Positions 24,929 to 34,326 are shown, numbered from the stretch's first letter. The stretch: 62,114 nt of DNA from Mycobacterium paraense (GCF_002101815.1 NZ_LQPM01000025.1:1-62114), one strand, 5' to 3'. Program-made: numbers and translations. The notes: generated by a model from the letters alone, not told the origin.

Positions 24929-26533
24929 ATGACCGTCAAGCACGTCCCGGTGCTGATCGTCGGCGCCGGCGCCGCCGGCCTTGCAACCTCCGCGCTGCTC
25001 ACCAAACACGGGGTTCGCTCCCTGCTGGTCGAAAAGCGCAGTGAGACCTTCATCTACCCGAAGGCGCGCAACCTCAGCTTCCGCAGCCTGGAGATCCTGC
25101 GCGGCCTGGGCCTTGCCGACGAGATCCACGCGATCGCCCACGGCGTTTCGGACATGCTCACCAGGCCGACGCTCAACAGCGCCGACGAGAGGCGCGCGTT
25201 CGACGTGAACGCGATCTTCGCGCCCTTCAAGGATCTGAGCCCCGAGCCGGGCGGGCAGTACTGTCCGCAGAGCGCCTTCGAACCGATCCTGCTCGCGCAC
25301 ATCCGTCGGGACGGCGGCGAGGTGCGCTACAACACGGGGCTGGACTCCTTCGAGCAGGATGAGGGCGGCATCACCGCGGTCATCCGCGACCGGGAGTCGG
25401 GCGAAACGGAGGCCGTGCGTGCCGAGTACCTCGTCGCTGCCGACGGTGTGCACAGCCCGATCCGCGACGCCGTGGGCGTGACCACCGCGGGCTACGGGGC
25501 GCTGCCCATCTACGTCGTTTTCATCTACTTCCGGGCGCCGTGGCGAAAGTTTGTCCCACGGCTCGAAGGCGGCGACGGGATCCAGGTGAGCAATCCGGAC
25601 GTGGAGGGCATCTTTCTTTCGGTGCGCGACGACTTCGGCATGTTCATCACCACCTACTTTCCCGGCCGCGGGGAGAGCGCCGATCAGTTCACCGCGCAGC
25701 GGTGCCGCGAGCTGCTGACGAAAGCGGTCGGCGAGCCGATCGACGTGGAGGTCATCGACGTCGCGCCGTGGCAACCGTACGAGCGGGTGGCCGACCAATT
25801 TCGCTGCGGCCGAGCGTTTCTCGTCGGGGACGCGGCCCACACCATGCCGCCGTTCAAGGCCGGCGGAGCCAACACCGCCATCCAAAGCGCGCACAACCTG
25901 GCCTGGAAGCTGGCCGCCGTCCTGAAGGGGACCGCCGGCTCCGACCTGCTGGACACCTACCATGCCGAGCGGCACCCGGTCGGGCGCTTCAACGCGCGCC
26001 AGTCGCTCACCGGGCCGTCGCTGGCGTTCCTGAAGCTGGACGACAACCGGCCCACCTTGCCGGCGCAGGAAGAGGCGCCGATGTTCGCGTTGCTGATCGG
26101 CTATCAATACCGTTCGGCCGCAGTGGTTTCCGACGAACCAGGTCCGACCGATCCGGGCGCCGTGTCGCTGGTGCAGGAATTGCGCGGGCAATCCGGCACC
26201 CGGGTCCCGCACGCCTGGGTGGTCGACGACGGTAGGCGCGTCTCCACCCTCGACCTGCTCGGTCCCGGCTTCACGCTGTTCACCGGGGACGACGATGCCG
26301 CGTGGTCCGAGGCCGCGGCCGAGGCATCAAAGACGATTGGAGTCCCAATCACGGTGCGGCGCATCGGCACTGCGCTCGACGTCGACGGCGCCTGGGCGGC
26401 GGTGACGGGCCTGGCACCGGACGCGGCGTTACTGGTGCGCCCCGACGACTTCGTCGGCTGGCGCGCCGACAGCTGTGCTCAGGAAGCCGATCTCGACCGG
26501 GTGGTGTCTCAGATTCTCGGCCGCGCGCCGTGA
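24929..26533 (+). CDS. FAD-dependent aromatic hydroxylase (PheA/TfdB family)
   Basis: 534 residues. FAD site VLIVGAGAAGLATSALLTKHG at the N-terminus, EYLVAADGVHSPIRDAVG (the DG motif), and RAFLVGDAAHTMPPFKAGGANTAIQSAHNLAWKLAA (the GD motif) define a class A flavoprotein monooxygenase that adds one oxygen atom to phenols or polyketide-like aromatics using NADPH. The C-terminal 150 residues resemble the thioredoxin-like domain of the phenol hydroxylase group. The gene starts after a 30-base palindrome, and its stop overlaps the SGNH hydrolase start (GTGA). Confidence 0.88.
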   Translation: MTVKHVPVLIVGAGAAGLATSALLTKHGVRSLLVEKRSETFIYPKARNLSFRSLEILRGLGLADEIHAIAHGVSDMLTRPTLNSADERRAFDVNAIFAPFKDLSPEPGGQYCPQSAFEPILLAHIRRDGGEVRYNTGLDSFEQDEGGITAVIRDRESGETEAVRAEYLVAADGVHSPIRDAVGVTTAGYGALPIYVVFIYFRAPWRKFVPRLEGGDGIQVSNPDVEGIFLSVRDDFGMFITTYFPGRGESADQFTAQRCRELLTKAVGEPIDVEVIDVAPWQPYERVADQFRCGRAFLVGDAAHTMPPFKAGGANTAIQSAHNLAWKLAAVLKGTAGSDLLDTYHAERHPVGRFNARQSLTGPSLAFLKLDDNRPTLPAQEEAPMFALLIGYQYRSAAVVSDEPGPTDPGAVSLVQELRGQSGTRVPHAWVVDDGRRVSTLDLLGPGFTLFTGDDDAAWSEAAAEASKTIGVPITVRRIGTALDVDGAWAAVTGLAPDAALLVRPDDFVGWRADSCAQEADLDRVVSQILGRAP

Positions 26534-27273
26534 CCCATCCGACGGGGCCCGAAACGGTGGCCTGCCTCGGCTCGAGCACCACCGCGTCGAGGGGAACCTA
26601 CAAATGGATCGACGAGCTGGAAAAGCGGCCGCACAACAATCGATTTCGATTCGTCAACCTCGGTGTGGGCGGGGACCTGTCGTTCAATGCCGTGCGGCGC
26701 CTCGACCGCGTGATCGCGCTACGGCCGAGCCGGGTCATCGTGCTCATCGGCGCCAACGACATCATGGCCAGCGCCTTTCCCAATTTCGCGCGATTCGTTC
26801 GGATTGTGAAGCGAGTCTCGGAAGGACCCTCACCGACGCGCTTCGCAGAGAACCTCGCCGCCATCGTGCACAGGCTGCAACGGGAGGCCAATGCCCGGGT
26901 CGCGCTGAGTTCCCTTGCCCCGGTGGGCGAAGAGCCCCGTTCGGGCCATCCGGTTCAGGCGCGGCTCAACGAGCTGTTCGGCACCTACAACGGCATCATC
27001 CGCGAGGCAGCGGCGGTCGGGTCCACCGACTACATCGCGTTCAACGAGGCCTTCGAGGAGGAGCTCGCACGGACTTCGACGACCAAACCGTTCACCCGCT
27101 TCTCGTTCGCGTCCTTGTACCGGGACTATCTATGGCGGGAAATGGTGATGCGGCAGAGCTTTGACGAGATCTCCCGACGCAACGGCTGGCAGCTCCACAT
27201 CGACGGCATTCACCTCAACACCGCGGGCGGCCGCATCCTCACCGATACCGTGCAGCACTTCTTGGACTCCTGA
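26530..27273 (+). CDS. SGNH/GDSL-type hydrolase
   Basis: 247 residues from a GTG at 26530, chosen because it overlaps the monooxygenase stop (GTGA). Block I is ACLGSSTTASRGTY, with a serine as nucleophile in place of the full GDSL word; block II Gly is in LGVGGD; block III is IGANDI (GxND); block V is DGIHLN (DxxH). All four catalytic positions are therefore present. No signal peptide is found, so it is probably a cytoplasmic esterase or thioesterase acting on the product or substrate of the coupled hydroxylase. Confidence 0.85.
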   Translation: MTHPTGPETVACLGSSTTASRGTYKWIDELEKRPHNNRFRFVNLGVGGDLSFNAVRRLDRVIALRPSRVIVLIGANDIMASAFPNFARFVRIVKRVSEGPSPTRFAENLAAIVHRLQREANARVALSSLAPVGEEPRSGHPVQARLNELFGTYNGIIREAAAVGSTDYIAFNEAFEEELARTSTTKPFTRFSFASLYRDYLWREMVMRQSFDEISRRNGWQLHIDGIHLNTAGGRILTDTVQHFLDS

Positions 27274-27287
27274 CATCCTCCAGTTGA

Positions 27288-27324
27288 TGACTTATGACCA
27301 ATATTGTATTTTGGTCATAAGTCA
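27288..27324. promoter_or_regulatory. Perfect 14-base inverted repeat before TetR gene
   Basis: TGACTTATGACCAA at 27288-27301 and TTGGTCATAAGTCA at 27311-27324 are exact mirror images with a 9-base AT-rich spacer. The element is unusually AT-rich for this genome and ends 25 bases before the TetR start, with GGGGAAGGAG between. An autoregulatory TetR operator is the best reading. Confidence 0.75.
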
Positions 27325-27349
27325 CAGTTCGCACGGGGAAGGAGCGCCG

Positions 27350-28066
27350 ATGGTGGAACGTGCGCGCCTCGATCAACGGGAGCGGGCCGACCGGATCCTC
27401 GATACCGCCAGGGACCTGTTGCTGTCGTGGGGATTTCGGCGGGTGACGGTCGATGAGTTGGCGCGTCGCGCCGGAGTGGGCAAGGGCACCATCTACCTGC
27501 ATTGGCGATCCCGCGAGGACGTCTTTCACGCGGTCAGCGCCCGGGAGGCCGCGGCGATGGCGGACGCGATCGTGGATGCGATCCGCGAAAATCCGGCCGA
27601 GGTCGCGCTGAACCGCTACCTGCGCCGGCTCTTCATCGAGGCGATGAACCGACCCGTGTTGCGCGCGCTGTACACCCGCGACGCCGACACCCTCGGCGCT
27701 TTCCTCGCCGCGGAGAATCATCGGCGGCTCGAGGAAAACAAGCTTGGTGTCCACCGCGACTACGTGGGTGCGCTCGCCGCGGAGGGCATGCTGCGCCCGG
27801 ACCTGCGCCTAGAGGACCTCGACTACACCCTGCCCGTCATCGTGTTCGGGTTTTTCGCGGCCGAGCCGTTTTTGCCACCGGTCATCAGGCTGACCTTGAA
27901 GCAGAAGGCCGATCGACTTGCCGACACGGTGCGCCGCGCGTTCGAGCCAACCGAGGCGCCGAACAGCGACACGGTGAAACGCGCTGCGGCGAAAGCCCTC
28001 CCGATCCTGGAACGTCTCGCCCGAAGTTACCGGACGGCGGCCTACGGAGGTGATCTCGATGACTGA
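27350..28066 (+). CDS. TetR family regulator of the decarboxylase cassette
   Basis: 238 residues from the ATG at 27350, with GGGGAAGGAG upstream. The helix-turn-helix VDELARRAGVGKGTIYLHWRSRE is near residues 35-57. The C-terminal domain is helical, and its last 50 residues are charged. A perfect 14-base inverted repeat lies upstream. Its end overlaps the methyltransferase start by 8 bases, so regulator, methyltransferase and the amidohydrolase-type gene appear to form one operon. Confidence 0.9.
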   Translation: MVERARLDQRERADRILDTARDLLLSWGFRRVTVDELARRAGVGKGTIYLHWRSREDVFHAVSAREAAAMADAIVDAIRENPAEVALNRYLRRLFIEAMNRPVLRALYTRDADTLGAFLAAENHRRLEENKLGVHRDYVGALAAEGMLRPDLRLEDLDYTLPVIVFGFFAAEPFLPPVIRLTLKQKADRLADTVRRAFEPTEAPNSDTVKRAAAKALPILERLARSYRTAAYGGDLDD

Positions 28067-28826
28067 ACCGGCACCCGAACTTGCCCGCCCGCGGGGGCAG
28101 TACGGGGTAGACGGCGACTACCGGCTGATTCCCGCGCCGGTGGCCCTCATCGGCTATCTGTTGTTGTGCGCTGCGGCAACGGTTTCGGCGGCCCTGTGGT
28201 TGGCGAAGGGACACACACTTATCGGGCTCGGGGCCGCCGCGGTTGCCGCCCTCCTGGTTGCTGCCGGCATCGGCGTCCTGCGGTTCAGCAAGCGAGGAAA
28301 GTTCGAAGTATGGGCACGGCTGCTGACCCGGATCGGACTGCGGGGCGACGAACGCGTGCTCGACCTCGGCTGCGGGCGCGGCGCGGTCCTGCTGGCCGCG
28401 GCCAAACTGCTACCCCGGGGAAGGGCGGTGGGCGTGGACATTTGGCGGGCCGACCAAACCGGTAACTCCCTGCAGGCAACGCGGGCGAACGCGGAGGCCG
28501 AAGGAGTCGCCGATCGGGTCGAATTGCACACCTGCGACATGACCGCCCTGCAATTCCCCGACGCGTCTTTCGATTTGGTGGTGAGCAACCTCGCGATCCA
28601 CAACCTGCCGGACAATAGGGCGAGGCTGTCCGCCATCGACGAGGCCGTACGCGTCCTGCGGCCGGGAGGCCGCCTCGTGATCGCAGACCTCGGCTTCACC
28701 CGACTGTACGCCAGGAGGCTTCGTGAGCGCGGCATGGCCCAGGTCGAGCGTCGCGACCTTGGCTGGCGCGCGTGGTGGGGGTTACCACTGCTCCGCACGC
28801 ACGCCGTCACCGCGGCCAAGCCGTAG
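28059..28826 (+). CDS. Membrane-anchored SAM-dependent methyltransferase
   Basis: 255 residues from the ATG at 28059, with GGAGG at 28046-28050; a GTG at 28050 is in frame but less likely. Two hydrophobic helices near residues 27-46 and 51-73 form an N-terminal hairpin in the membrane. The SAM fold follows with VLDLGCGRGAVLLAAAKLLP, GVDIWRADQ, and FDLVVSNLAIHNL. The substrate is unknown; the membrane anchor suggests a lipid or quinone-like molecule. It overlaps the TetR gene and leads the decarboxylase-like gene by 14 bases. Confidence 0.85.
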   Translation: MTEPAPELARPRGQYGVDGDYRLIPAPVALIGYLLLCAAATVSAALWLAKGHTLIGLGAAAVAALLVAAGIGVLRFSKRGKFEVWARLLTRIGLRGDERVLDLGCGRGAVLLAAAKLLPRGRAVGVDIWRADQTGNSLQATRANAEAEGVADRVELHTCDMTALQFPDASFDLVVSNLAIHNLPDNRARLSAIDEAVRVLRPGGRLVIADLGFTRLYARRLRERGMAQVERRDLGWRAWWGLPLLRTHAVTAAKP

Positions 28827-28840
28827 CGGCAGGATCGACG

Positions 28841-29956
28841 ATGGCCACGAAATCCGTTTCTCGCGTGGTGGCTTTGGAAGAGGCGTTCCTGCATCCCCGG
28901 GTCTGGGACCTGTACCCCGAGCCGTTGCAGCGGAGGTATGCCGCCGTGCGCGGCAGGCTCAGCGATGTCGGGGCCGAGCGAATTCGACTCATGGACGCGG
29001 CCGGAATCGGCATGCAGGTGCTCTCACACGCCCAGCCCGGGATCCAGATCCTCGCCGACGACCAGGCGGACTTGGCGATCGCCGTCTGCCGCGAAGTCAA
29101 CGATTGGCTGGCCGAGGCGATCGCCGCACACCCGGCGCGGTTCGCGGGTTTTGCGATGCTGCCGACCCAGTCGCCGGCCGACGCCGCACACGAGCTGGAG
29201 CGCGCCGTGCGAGACCTCGGCTTCAAGGGCGCGCTGATCAACGGCCACACCAACGGCCGTTATCTGGACGACCCGTCGTTCGACCCGCTCCTGCGCCGGG
29301 CCGAGTCCCTCGGTGTCCCTGTCTACATTCACCCCACCGACCCGCCGCCGGCGGTGTCGAATGCGTATTACGCCCCCTTCGATTCGGCCCTCATACCAAC
29401 CTGGGGTTGGCCCGTCGAAACCGGGACGCACGTGCTCAGGCTGATCTGTGCCGGGGTCTTCGATCGGCACCCAAACTTGAAGGTCATCGTCGGGCACATG
29501 GGAGAACTTCTTCCCTACTGCTTCACGCGGCTCAACGTCGGGCTGACGATGGCCGGATGGTTGCTGGCATCGCCAGAGCGCGACCAGGCACACGTCGGAA
29601 TGCGCCAAACGGTCGGCTACTATCTGCGCCGCAACGTCTTCATCACCAGCAGCGGCGTGTTCGACGTCCCCGTGTTCGATTGCGCCCGAGCGATGTTGGG
29701 CCTCGACAACCTGATGTTTTCCGTCGACTATCCGTTCCAGGACAACTTTGCGGCGATGGAATTCCTGCAACGGTGCGACCTTTCGCCGCGGGACAGGGAA
29801 CGGTTCGCCCACGGCATCGCCGAAAGCCTTCTCGCGCTCGACAACCCGCGACGGACCGCCAGAGTCAAGAGCTCCGTCGCCGGCGTCTGGTACCGGCTGA
29901 GGAGTCGCACCACATCGAAGATCGGCAGGGCGCTCGTTTCGGCCCTCGTCAAGTAG
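28841..29956 (+). CDS. ACMSD-family (2,3-dihydroxybenzoate/gamma-resorcylate type) decarboxylase-like protein
   Basis: 371 residues from the ATG at 28841. The opening VALEEAF has Glu13, and the ExA form is the one I recall from fungal 2,3-dihydroxybenzoate decarboxylase; resorcylate decarboxylases have ExH. Further ligands are His164 in VYIHPTDPP and Asp296 in FSVDYPF, and GHMGE (His219) supplies the catalytic His. This set fits a metal-dependent nonoxidative decarboxylase of an aromatic acid. The last 40 residues (basic, RSRTTSKIG) are extra. It lies in an operon with TetR and a methyltransferase. Confidence 0.8.
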   Translation: MATKSVSRVVALEEAFLHPRVWDLYPEPLQRRYAAVRGRLSDVGAERIRLMDAAGIGMQVLSHAQPGIQILADDQADLAIAVCREVNDWLAEAIAAHPARFAGFAMLPTQSPADAAHELERAVRDLGFKGALINGHTNGRYLDDPSFDPLLRRAESLGVPVYIHPTDPPPAVSNAYYAPFDSALIPTWGWPVETGTHVLRLICAGVFDRHPNLKVIVGHMGELLPYCFTRLNVGLTMAGWLLASPERDQAHVGMRQTVGYYLRRNVFITSSGVFDVPVFDCARAMLGLDNLMFSVDYPFQDNFAAMEFLQRCDLSPRDRERFAHGIAESLLALDNPRRTARVKSSVAGVWYRLRSRTTSKIGRALVSALVK

Positions 29957-29977
29957 GGAGCCGTTTAAAAGTCGCCG

Positions 29978-31399
29978 TTACAGCGGGATGTTCTTGTGGC
30001 GGCCGCGGCGAACGGGCGCCTGCGCCAGCGCCTCGGTGAGCTTGCTGCGGGTGTGCGCCGGGTCGATCTTCTCGTCGACCACGCCGATCTCGATGGCGCT
30101 GTCCACACCACCGGCGATCCGCTCGTGCTCGGCGGCCAGCTCCTCGTGCAGCGCCTCGCGCTCGTCGTCGGGCGCGGCGGCCAGCTTCTTCTTGTGCAGA
30201 ATGCCGACGGCGGCCTTGGCGCCCATCACCGCGACCTCGGCGTCCGGCCACGCGAACACCTTGGTCGCGTTCAGCGAACGGGAGTTCATCGCGATGTAGG
30301 CCCCGCCGTAGGTCTTTCGGGTCACCAGCGTGACGCGCGGAACGGTGCACTCGCCGAAGGCGTGCAGCAGCTTGGCGCCGCGCCGCACCACGCCGCCCCA
30401 CTCCTGGTCGACGCCCGGCAGGTAGCCCGGCACGTCGACGACCACGATCAGCGGGATGCCGAACGCGTCGCACAGCCGCACGAAACGCGCTGCCTTCTCG
30501 GCGCTTTCGGAGTTCAGGCAGCCGCCGAGGCGCAGCGGGTTGTTCGCCAGCACGCCGACCGTGCGGCCGGACAGCCGGCCCAGCCCTACCACCATCGAGG
30601 GCGCCCAGTTGGCCTGGAACTCGTCGAACGGCGCGTCCTTGTCGACGATCGCGGTCACGATCGGGTGCACGTCGTAGGCCCGCCGCGCCGACTCGGGCAG
30701 CAGCGCGTGGATGTCGGTGTCGCCGGCCTCCGCCTTGCTGCGGTCGAAATGACCCTGCTGGCAGAACAATCCGACCAACCGGCGGCCGCGCTCGTAGGCG
30801 TCGAGCTCGTCGTCGGCGACGATGTGGCACACCCCGGACTTCTTGTGGTGGGTCTCCGGGCCGCCGAGCGAGGCCATGTCGACGTCCTCGCCGGTGACGC
30901 TGCGCACCACGTCGGGGCCGGTGACGAACACCCGGCTCTCCGGCGCCATCACGATGACGTCGGTGAGCGCGGGCCCGTAAGCAGCGCCGCCGGCGGCGAA
31001 GCCGACGACCACCGAGACCTGGGGGATGTAGCCCGAGGCGCGAATCATGGCCTCGAACACCGTGCCCACCGCGTGCAGCGCCTTGACGCCCTCGGCCAGC
31101 CGCGCCCCACCGGAGTGCCAGATGCCCACGATCGGGCTCTGCTCCTCGATGGCGGTGTCGTAGGCGTCGACGATGTGCTTGCAGCCCTCGGTGCCCATCG
31201 CGCCGCCCATCACCGTCCCGTCCGTGCAGAACGCGATGGTGCGCACACCGTTCACGGACCCCGCGGCGGCGAGCACGCCGGAGCGGTCGCGCTCGTGCAG
31301 GAGCTCCAGGGTGCCGTCGTCGAAGAAGTTGCTCAGACGCAGCAACGGGTCCCGGGGGTCGAGCGACTCACCAACCGACGCGGGGGCCATGATTGTCAT
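29978..31399 (-). CDS. accD6: Acyl-CoA carboxylase beta subunit AccD6
   Basis: 473 residues. The carboxyltransferase fold of the biotin-dependent acyl-CoA carboxylases is clear: HSGGARLAEGVKAL and GFAAGGAAYGPALTD in the N-domain, VDVPGYLPGVDQEWGGVVRRGAKLL and TRKTYGGAYIAMNSR in the C-domain. At the end of the fasII cluster this is AccD6 (Rv2247), which with AccA3 makes malonyl-CoA for FAS-II. It starts 43 bases after kasB and is the last gene of the operon; it is convergent with the decarboxylase-like gene. Confidence 0.95.
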   Translation of the reverse strand: MTIMAPASVGESLDPRDPLLRLSNFFDDGTLELLHERDRSGVLAAAGSVNGVRTIAFCTDGTVMGGAMGTEGCKHIVDAYDTAIEEQSPIVGIWHSGGARLAEGVKALHAVGTVFEAMIRASGYIPQVSVVVGFAAGGAAYGPALTDVIVMAPESRVFVTGPDVVRSVTGEDVDMASLGGPETHHKKSGVCHIVADDELDAYERGRRLVGLFCQQGHFDRSKAEAGDTDIHALLPESARRAYDVHPIVTAIVDKDAPFDEFQANWAPSMVVGLGRLSGRTVGVLANNPLRLGGCLNSESAEKAARFVRLCDAFGIPLIVVVDVPGYLPGVDQEWGGVVRRGAKLLHAFGECTVPRVTLVTRKTYGGAYIAMNSRSLNATKVFAWPDAEVAVMGAKAAVGILHKKKLAAAPDDEREALHEELAAEHERIAGGVDSAIEIGVVDEKIDPAHTRSKLTEALAQAPVRRGRHKNIPL

Positions 31400-31442
31400 C
31401 CCAGGTCTCCTGTTCCGAGTGTGCTCGCCAATTAAGGCGGGG

Positions 31443-32696
31443 TTAGTACCGCCCGAAGGCGAGTGCGACGTTGTGGCCGCCGAATCCGAACGAGTTGTTG
31501 ATCGCGTACTTGTAGTCGCCCGGGCGAGGCTTGCCCGCCACCACGTCCAAATCGATCTCCGGATCGAGGTTTTCCAGGTTCAGTGTCGGGGGGATGACCT
31601 GGTCCCGCAACGCGAGCACGGTCAGGATCGACTCCACCGCGCCGACCGCACCCACCGAGTGGCCGAGTGCGGCCTTGGGGGCGTACACCGCCGGCTTGTG
31701 GCCGCCGAGCGCCTTGTTGATCGCGCGGCTCTCGGCCACGTCGCCCACCGAGGTGCCGGTGGCGTGCGCGTTGACGTGGTCGATGTCCGTGGGGGACAGG
31801 CCCGCCAGCTGGATCGCCCGCGCCATCGCGTGCCCGGCGCGCTCGCCGTTGGGGTCCGGGGCGACCATGTGGTAGCCGTCGGAGGTGATGCTGGCCCCCA
31901 TCAATCGCGCGAGAATGTTGGCGCCGCGGGCCTTGGCGTGCTCCTCGGTCTCGATGACCATCAGCGCGCCGGCCTCACCGAACACGAATCCGGTGCGGTC
32001 CCGGTCGAACGGGCGGCAGGCGCCCACCGGGTCGTCGTTCTTGGTGGACATCACGATGCGCATCTGGGCGAACGCGGCGATCGGCACGGCCTCGATCTTC
32101 GTCTCGACCCCACCACAGATGGCGATGTCGGCCTCGCCGAACACGATGTTGCGCCACGCCTGGGCGATGCCCTCGGAACCCGACGCACACGCCGAAACCG
32201 GTGTGATCACACCGGCTTTGGCGTGCCGTTCCAGACCCACCGCCGCGGCGGCACCGTTGGGCATGTACTTCTGCACACCCAGCGGCGAGACGGCCTTGAG
32301 GCCCCGAGTCCGCATGTCGTCGTAGCTGAAGACCATTTCCTCCGACGAGCCCATCCCCGTACCGATGGACACCATCAGCCGGTCGGTGTCGACCTCGGGC
32401 GAGCCGGCGTTCTCCCACACCCGTCGGCCCAGGATGGTCGACATGCGTTGCAGGTAGCCCGTCCGGCGCAGCTCGATGCGCGTCAGCTGACTGTCGAACT
32501 CTTCCAGCAGGTGTCCGCCGATGCGCACCGGGAGGTCGAACTCCTCGACGAACGGGTCGTCGAGGACGCGGATGCCACTCTGGCCATCCTGCAACAACTT
32601 CCAGGTGTTCTCGGCGTCGGTCGCCAGAGCGGTCGTCATGGCAATGCCGGTGACGACGACATTCGGGAGCGTTTTCCCGGTAACCAGCTCTGTCAT
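31443..32696 (-). CDS. kasB: Beta-ketoacyl-ACP synthase KasB
   Basis: 417 residues. Thiolase-fold condensing enzyme: nucleophile Cys170 in VSACASGSEG, His in NAHATGTSVGD, and His in KAALGHSVGAVGAVES. KasB extends meromycolate chains to full length on AcpM in FAS-II. It is distinguished from KasA by the TELVTGKTLPNVVVTGIAMTT opening and by its place before accD6. It shares long near-identical DNA stretches with kasA, notably at the 3' ends, which reflect an old tandem duplication. A 35-base gap separates the two genes. Confidence 0.95.
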   Translation of the reverse strand: MTELVTGKTLPNVVVTGIAMTTALATDAENTWKLLQDGQSGIRVLDDPFVEEFDLPVRIGGHLLEEFDSQLTRIELRRTGYLQRMSTILGRRVWENAGSPEVDTDRLMVSIGTGMGSSEEMVFSYDDMRTRGLKAVSPLGVQKYMPNGAAAAVGLERHAKAGVITPVSACASGSEGIAQAWRNIVFGEADIAICGGVETKIEAVPIAAFAQMRIVMSTKNDDPVGACRPFDRDRTGFVFGEAGALMVIETEEHAKARGANILARLMGASITSDGYHMVAPDPNGERAGHAMARAIQLAGLSPTDIDHVNAHATGTSVGDVAESRAINKALGGHKPAVYAPKAALGHSVGAVGAVESILTVLALRDQVIPPTLNLENLDPEIDLDVVAGKPRPGDYKYAINNSFGFGGHNVALAFGRY

Positions 32697-32731
32697 GGGT
32701 CTTGCGATGGTTCCTTCCGTGCTGTCCGGCT

Positions 32732-33982
32732 CTAGTAGCGCCCGAACGCGAGCGCCACGTTGTGGCCGCCGAACCCAAACGAGTTGTTGATCGCGTAACG
32801 GAATTCGCCGTAGCGGGGTTCGCCCGCGACCACATCAAGGTCGATCTCAGGGTCGGGTGTTTCGTAGTTGAGGGTGGGCGGTATCACGCCGTCCCGAAGG
32901 CTCAATACCGTCAAAACGGATTCCAGCGCACCGACCGCGCCGATGGAGTGGCCCAGCGCCGACTTCGGCGCGTAGACCGCGGCCCCCTCGCAGCCGGCCA
33001 CCCGGATGGCGTTCGCCTCCGCGGTGTCACCGATCGGCGTCGCGGTCCCGTGCGCGTTGATGTGGTCGATGTCCTTGGCAGACAAGCCCGCCAGCTCCAA
33101 CGACCGCGTCATCGCGCGACCGGCACGCACGCCGTCCGCTGCGGGCGCCACCATGTGGAAGGCGTCCGAGGTGATGCCGGCGCCCATCAACCGGGCCAGC
33201 GGCTTGGCGCCGCGGGCCTTGGCGTGCTCTTCGGTCTCGATGAGCATCAGCGCCCCGGCCTCGCCGAACACGAAGCCGTCGCGGTCCTTGTCGAACGGAC
33301 GCGAGGCACGCTCGGGCTCGTCGTTGCGGGTCGACATGGCGCGCATCATCGAGAACGCCGCGATGGGCAGCGCCTCGATGGGGCCCTCCACACCGCCGCA
33401 GACGGCGACGTCGGCGTCGCCCATCACGATCTGACGCCACGCGTGGGCGATCGCCTCCGAACCCGACGAGCACGCCGACACCGGGGTCATCACCCCGGCG
33501 CGGGCGCCGAGCTGCAGACCCACCACCGCAGCGGCGCCGTTGGGCATGATCATCTGAACCGCGAGCGGCGACACCTTGCGGGGGCCGCCCTCGTTCATCA
33601 GGTCATAGCTCTCGATCACCCGCTCGGCCCCACCGAGACCGGTGCCGACCACGACGCTGAAGCGGTCGGGGTCGACCTCGGGATTGCCCGCGGTCTCCCA
33701 GAGCTGACCGGACAGCAACTTGCCCATCCGCTGGACGTAGGACATGCGACGCAGGTCGAGCCTGCCCATGTGGTTATCGACGGGCTCCTTGAGGTGTCCA
33801 CCGATCCGGACGGGCAGGTCCCACTTGGTGACGAACTCGTCCTCGAGCACGCGGATGCCGCTCTCGCCGGCTAACAAACCCTTCCACGTGCTCTCGATGT
33901 CCGGCGCGAGCGATGTCGTCGCCGTGACGGCGGTTACCACAACGCTGGGGTAACCGCCATTGGCAGTGGAAGGCTTCGTCAC
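32732..33982 (-). CDS. kasA: Beta-ketoacyl-ACP synthase KasA
   Basis: 416 residues, the same length as M. tuberculosis KasA. It has the nucleophile Cys171 in VSACSSGSEA, His311 in NAHGTATPIGD, and KSALGHSIGAVGALES with Lys340 and His345. KasA elongates acyl-AcpM with malonyl-AcpM and is essential for mycolate synthesis. Its GTG start overlaps the acpM stop by 4 bases (GTGA), so it is translated in step with AcpM. Confidence 0.96.
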   Translation of the reverse strand: MTKPSTANGGYPSVVVTAVTATTSLAPDIESTWKGLLAGESGIRVLEDEFVTKWDLPVRIGGHLKEPVDNHMGRLDLRRMSYVQRMGKLLSGQLWETAGNPEVDPDRFSVVVGTGLGGAERVIESYDLMNEGGPRKVSPLAVQMIMPNGAAAVVGLQLGARAGVMTPVSACSSGSEAIAHAWRQIVMGDADVAVCGGVEGPIEALPIAAFSMMRAMSTRNDEPERASRPFDKDRDGFVFGEAGALMLIETEEHAKARGAKPLARLMGAGITSDAFHMVAPAADGVRAGRAMTRSLELAGLSAKDIDHINAHGTATPIGDTAEANAIRVAGCEGAAVYAPKSALGHSIGAVGALESVLTVLSLRDGVIPPTLNYETPDPEIDLDVVAGEPRYGEFRYAINNSFGFGGHNVALAFGRY

Positions 33983-34326
33983 TTGCTGTCCGCTTCCAGC
34001 CTCGCCTTGACGTTGGCAACGGCCTCGGGGTTCTCGGTCTCCAGCTTGGCGCGCAGAGCCTCGGCGGCCTCGGGGTTCTCTTCCTCGAGCTTCTGGATGT
34101 AGGCGACCACGTCACCGACGGTGCGCAGACCGGCGAGGTCCTCGTCGGGGATCTTGACGCCGTACTTGTCCTCGGTCTGCACCGCGATCTCGACCATCGA
34201 CAGCGAGTCGATGTCCAGGTCGTCGACGAACGACTTCTCCGGGGTGACCTCGGACGGCTCGATACCGGTCACCTCTTCGATGATCTCGGCGATACCGGCA
34301 ATGATTTCTTCCTGACTGACGGCCAC
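33979..34326 (-). CDS. acpM: Meromycolate extension acyl carrier protein AcpM
   Basis: 115 residues, GTG start. The phosphopantetheine serine is Ser41 in DDLDIDSLSMVEI. The body is the standard four-helix acyl carrier protein, and the extra 30-residue C-terminal tail (EEENPEAAEALRAKLETENP) is the hallmark of mycobacterial AcpM (Rv2244). It carries the growing meromycolate chain for KasA, KasB and FabD. It is coupled to kasA, and 81 bases separate it from fabD upstream. Confidence 0.97.
   Translation of the reverse strand: MAVSQEEIIAGIAEIIEEVTGIEPSEVTPEKSFVDDLDIDSLSMVEIAVQTEDKYGVKIPDEDLAGLRTVGDVVAYIQKLEEENPEAAEALRAKLETENPEAVANVKARLEADSK

Noticed and set aside
27288..27324. Terminator of the SGNH hydrolase gene
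   Set aside because: The stem is AT-rich with no trailing T-run, and it lies just before a TetR gene, so an operator is the better reading.
32732..33982. kasA as a second kasB caused by assembly error
   Set aside because: The two genes differ throughout (different N-termini, active-site words SACSSG and SACASG), as in all mycobacteria.
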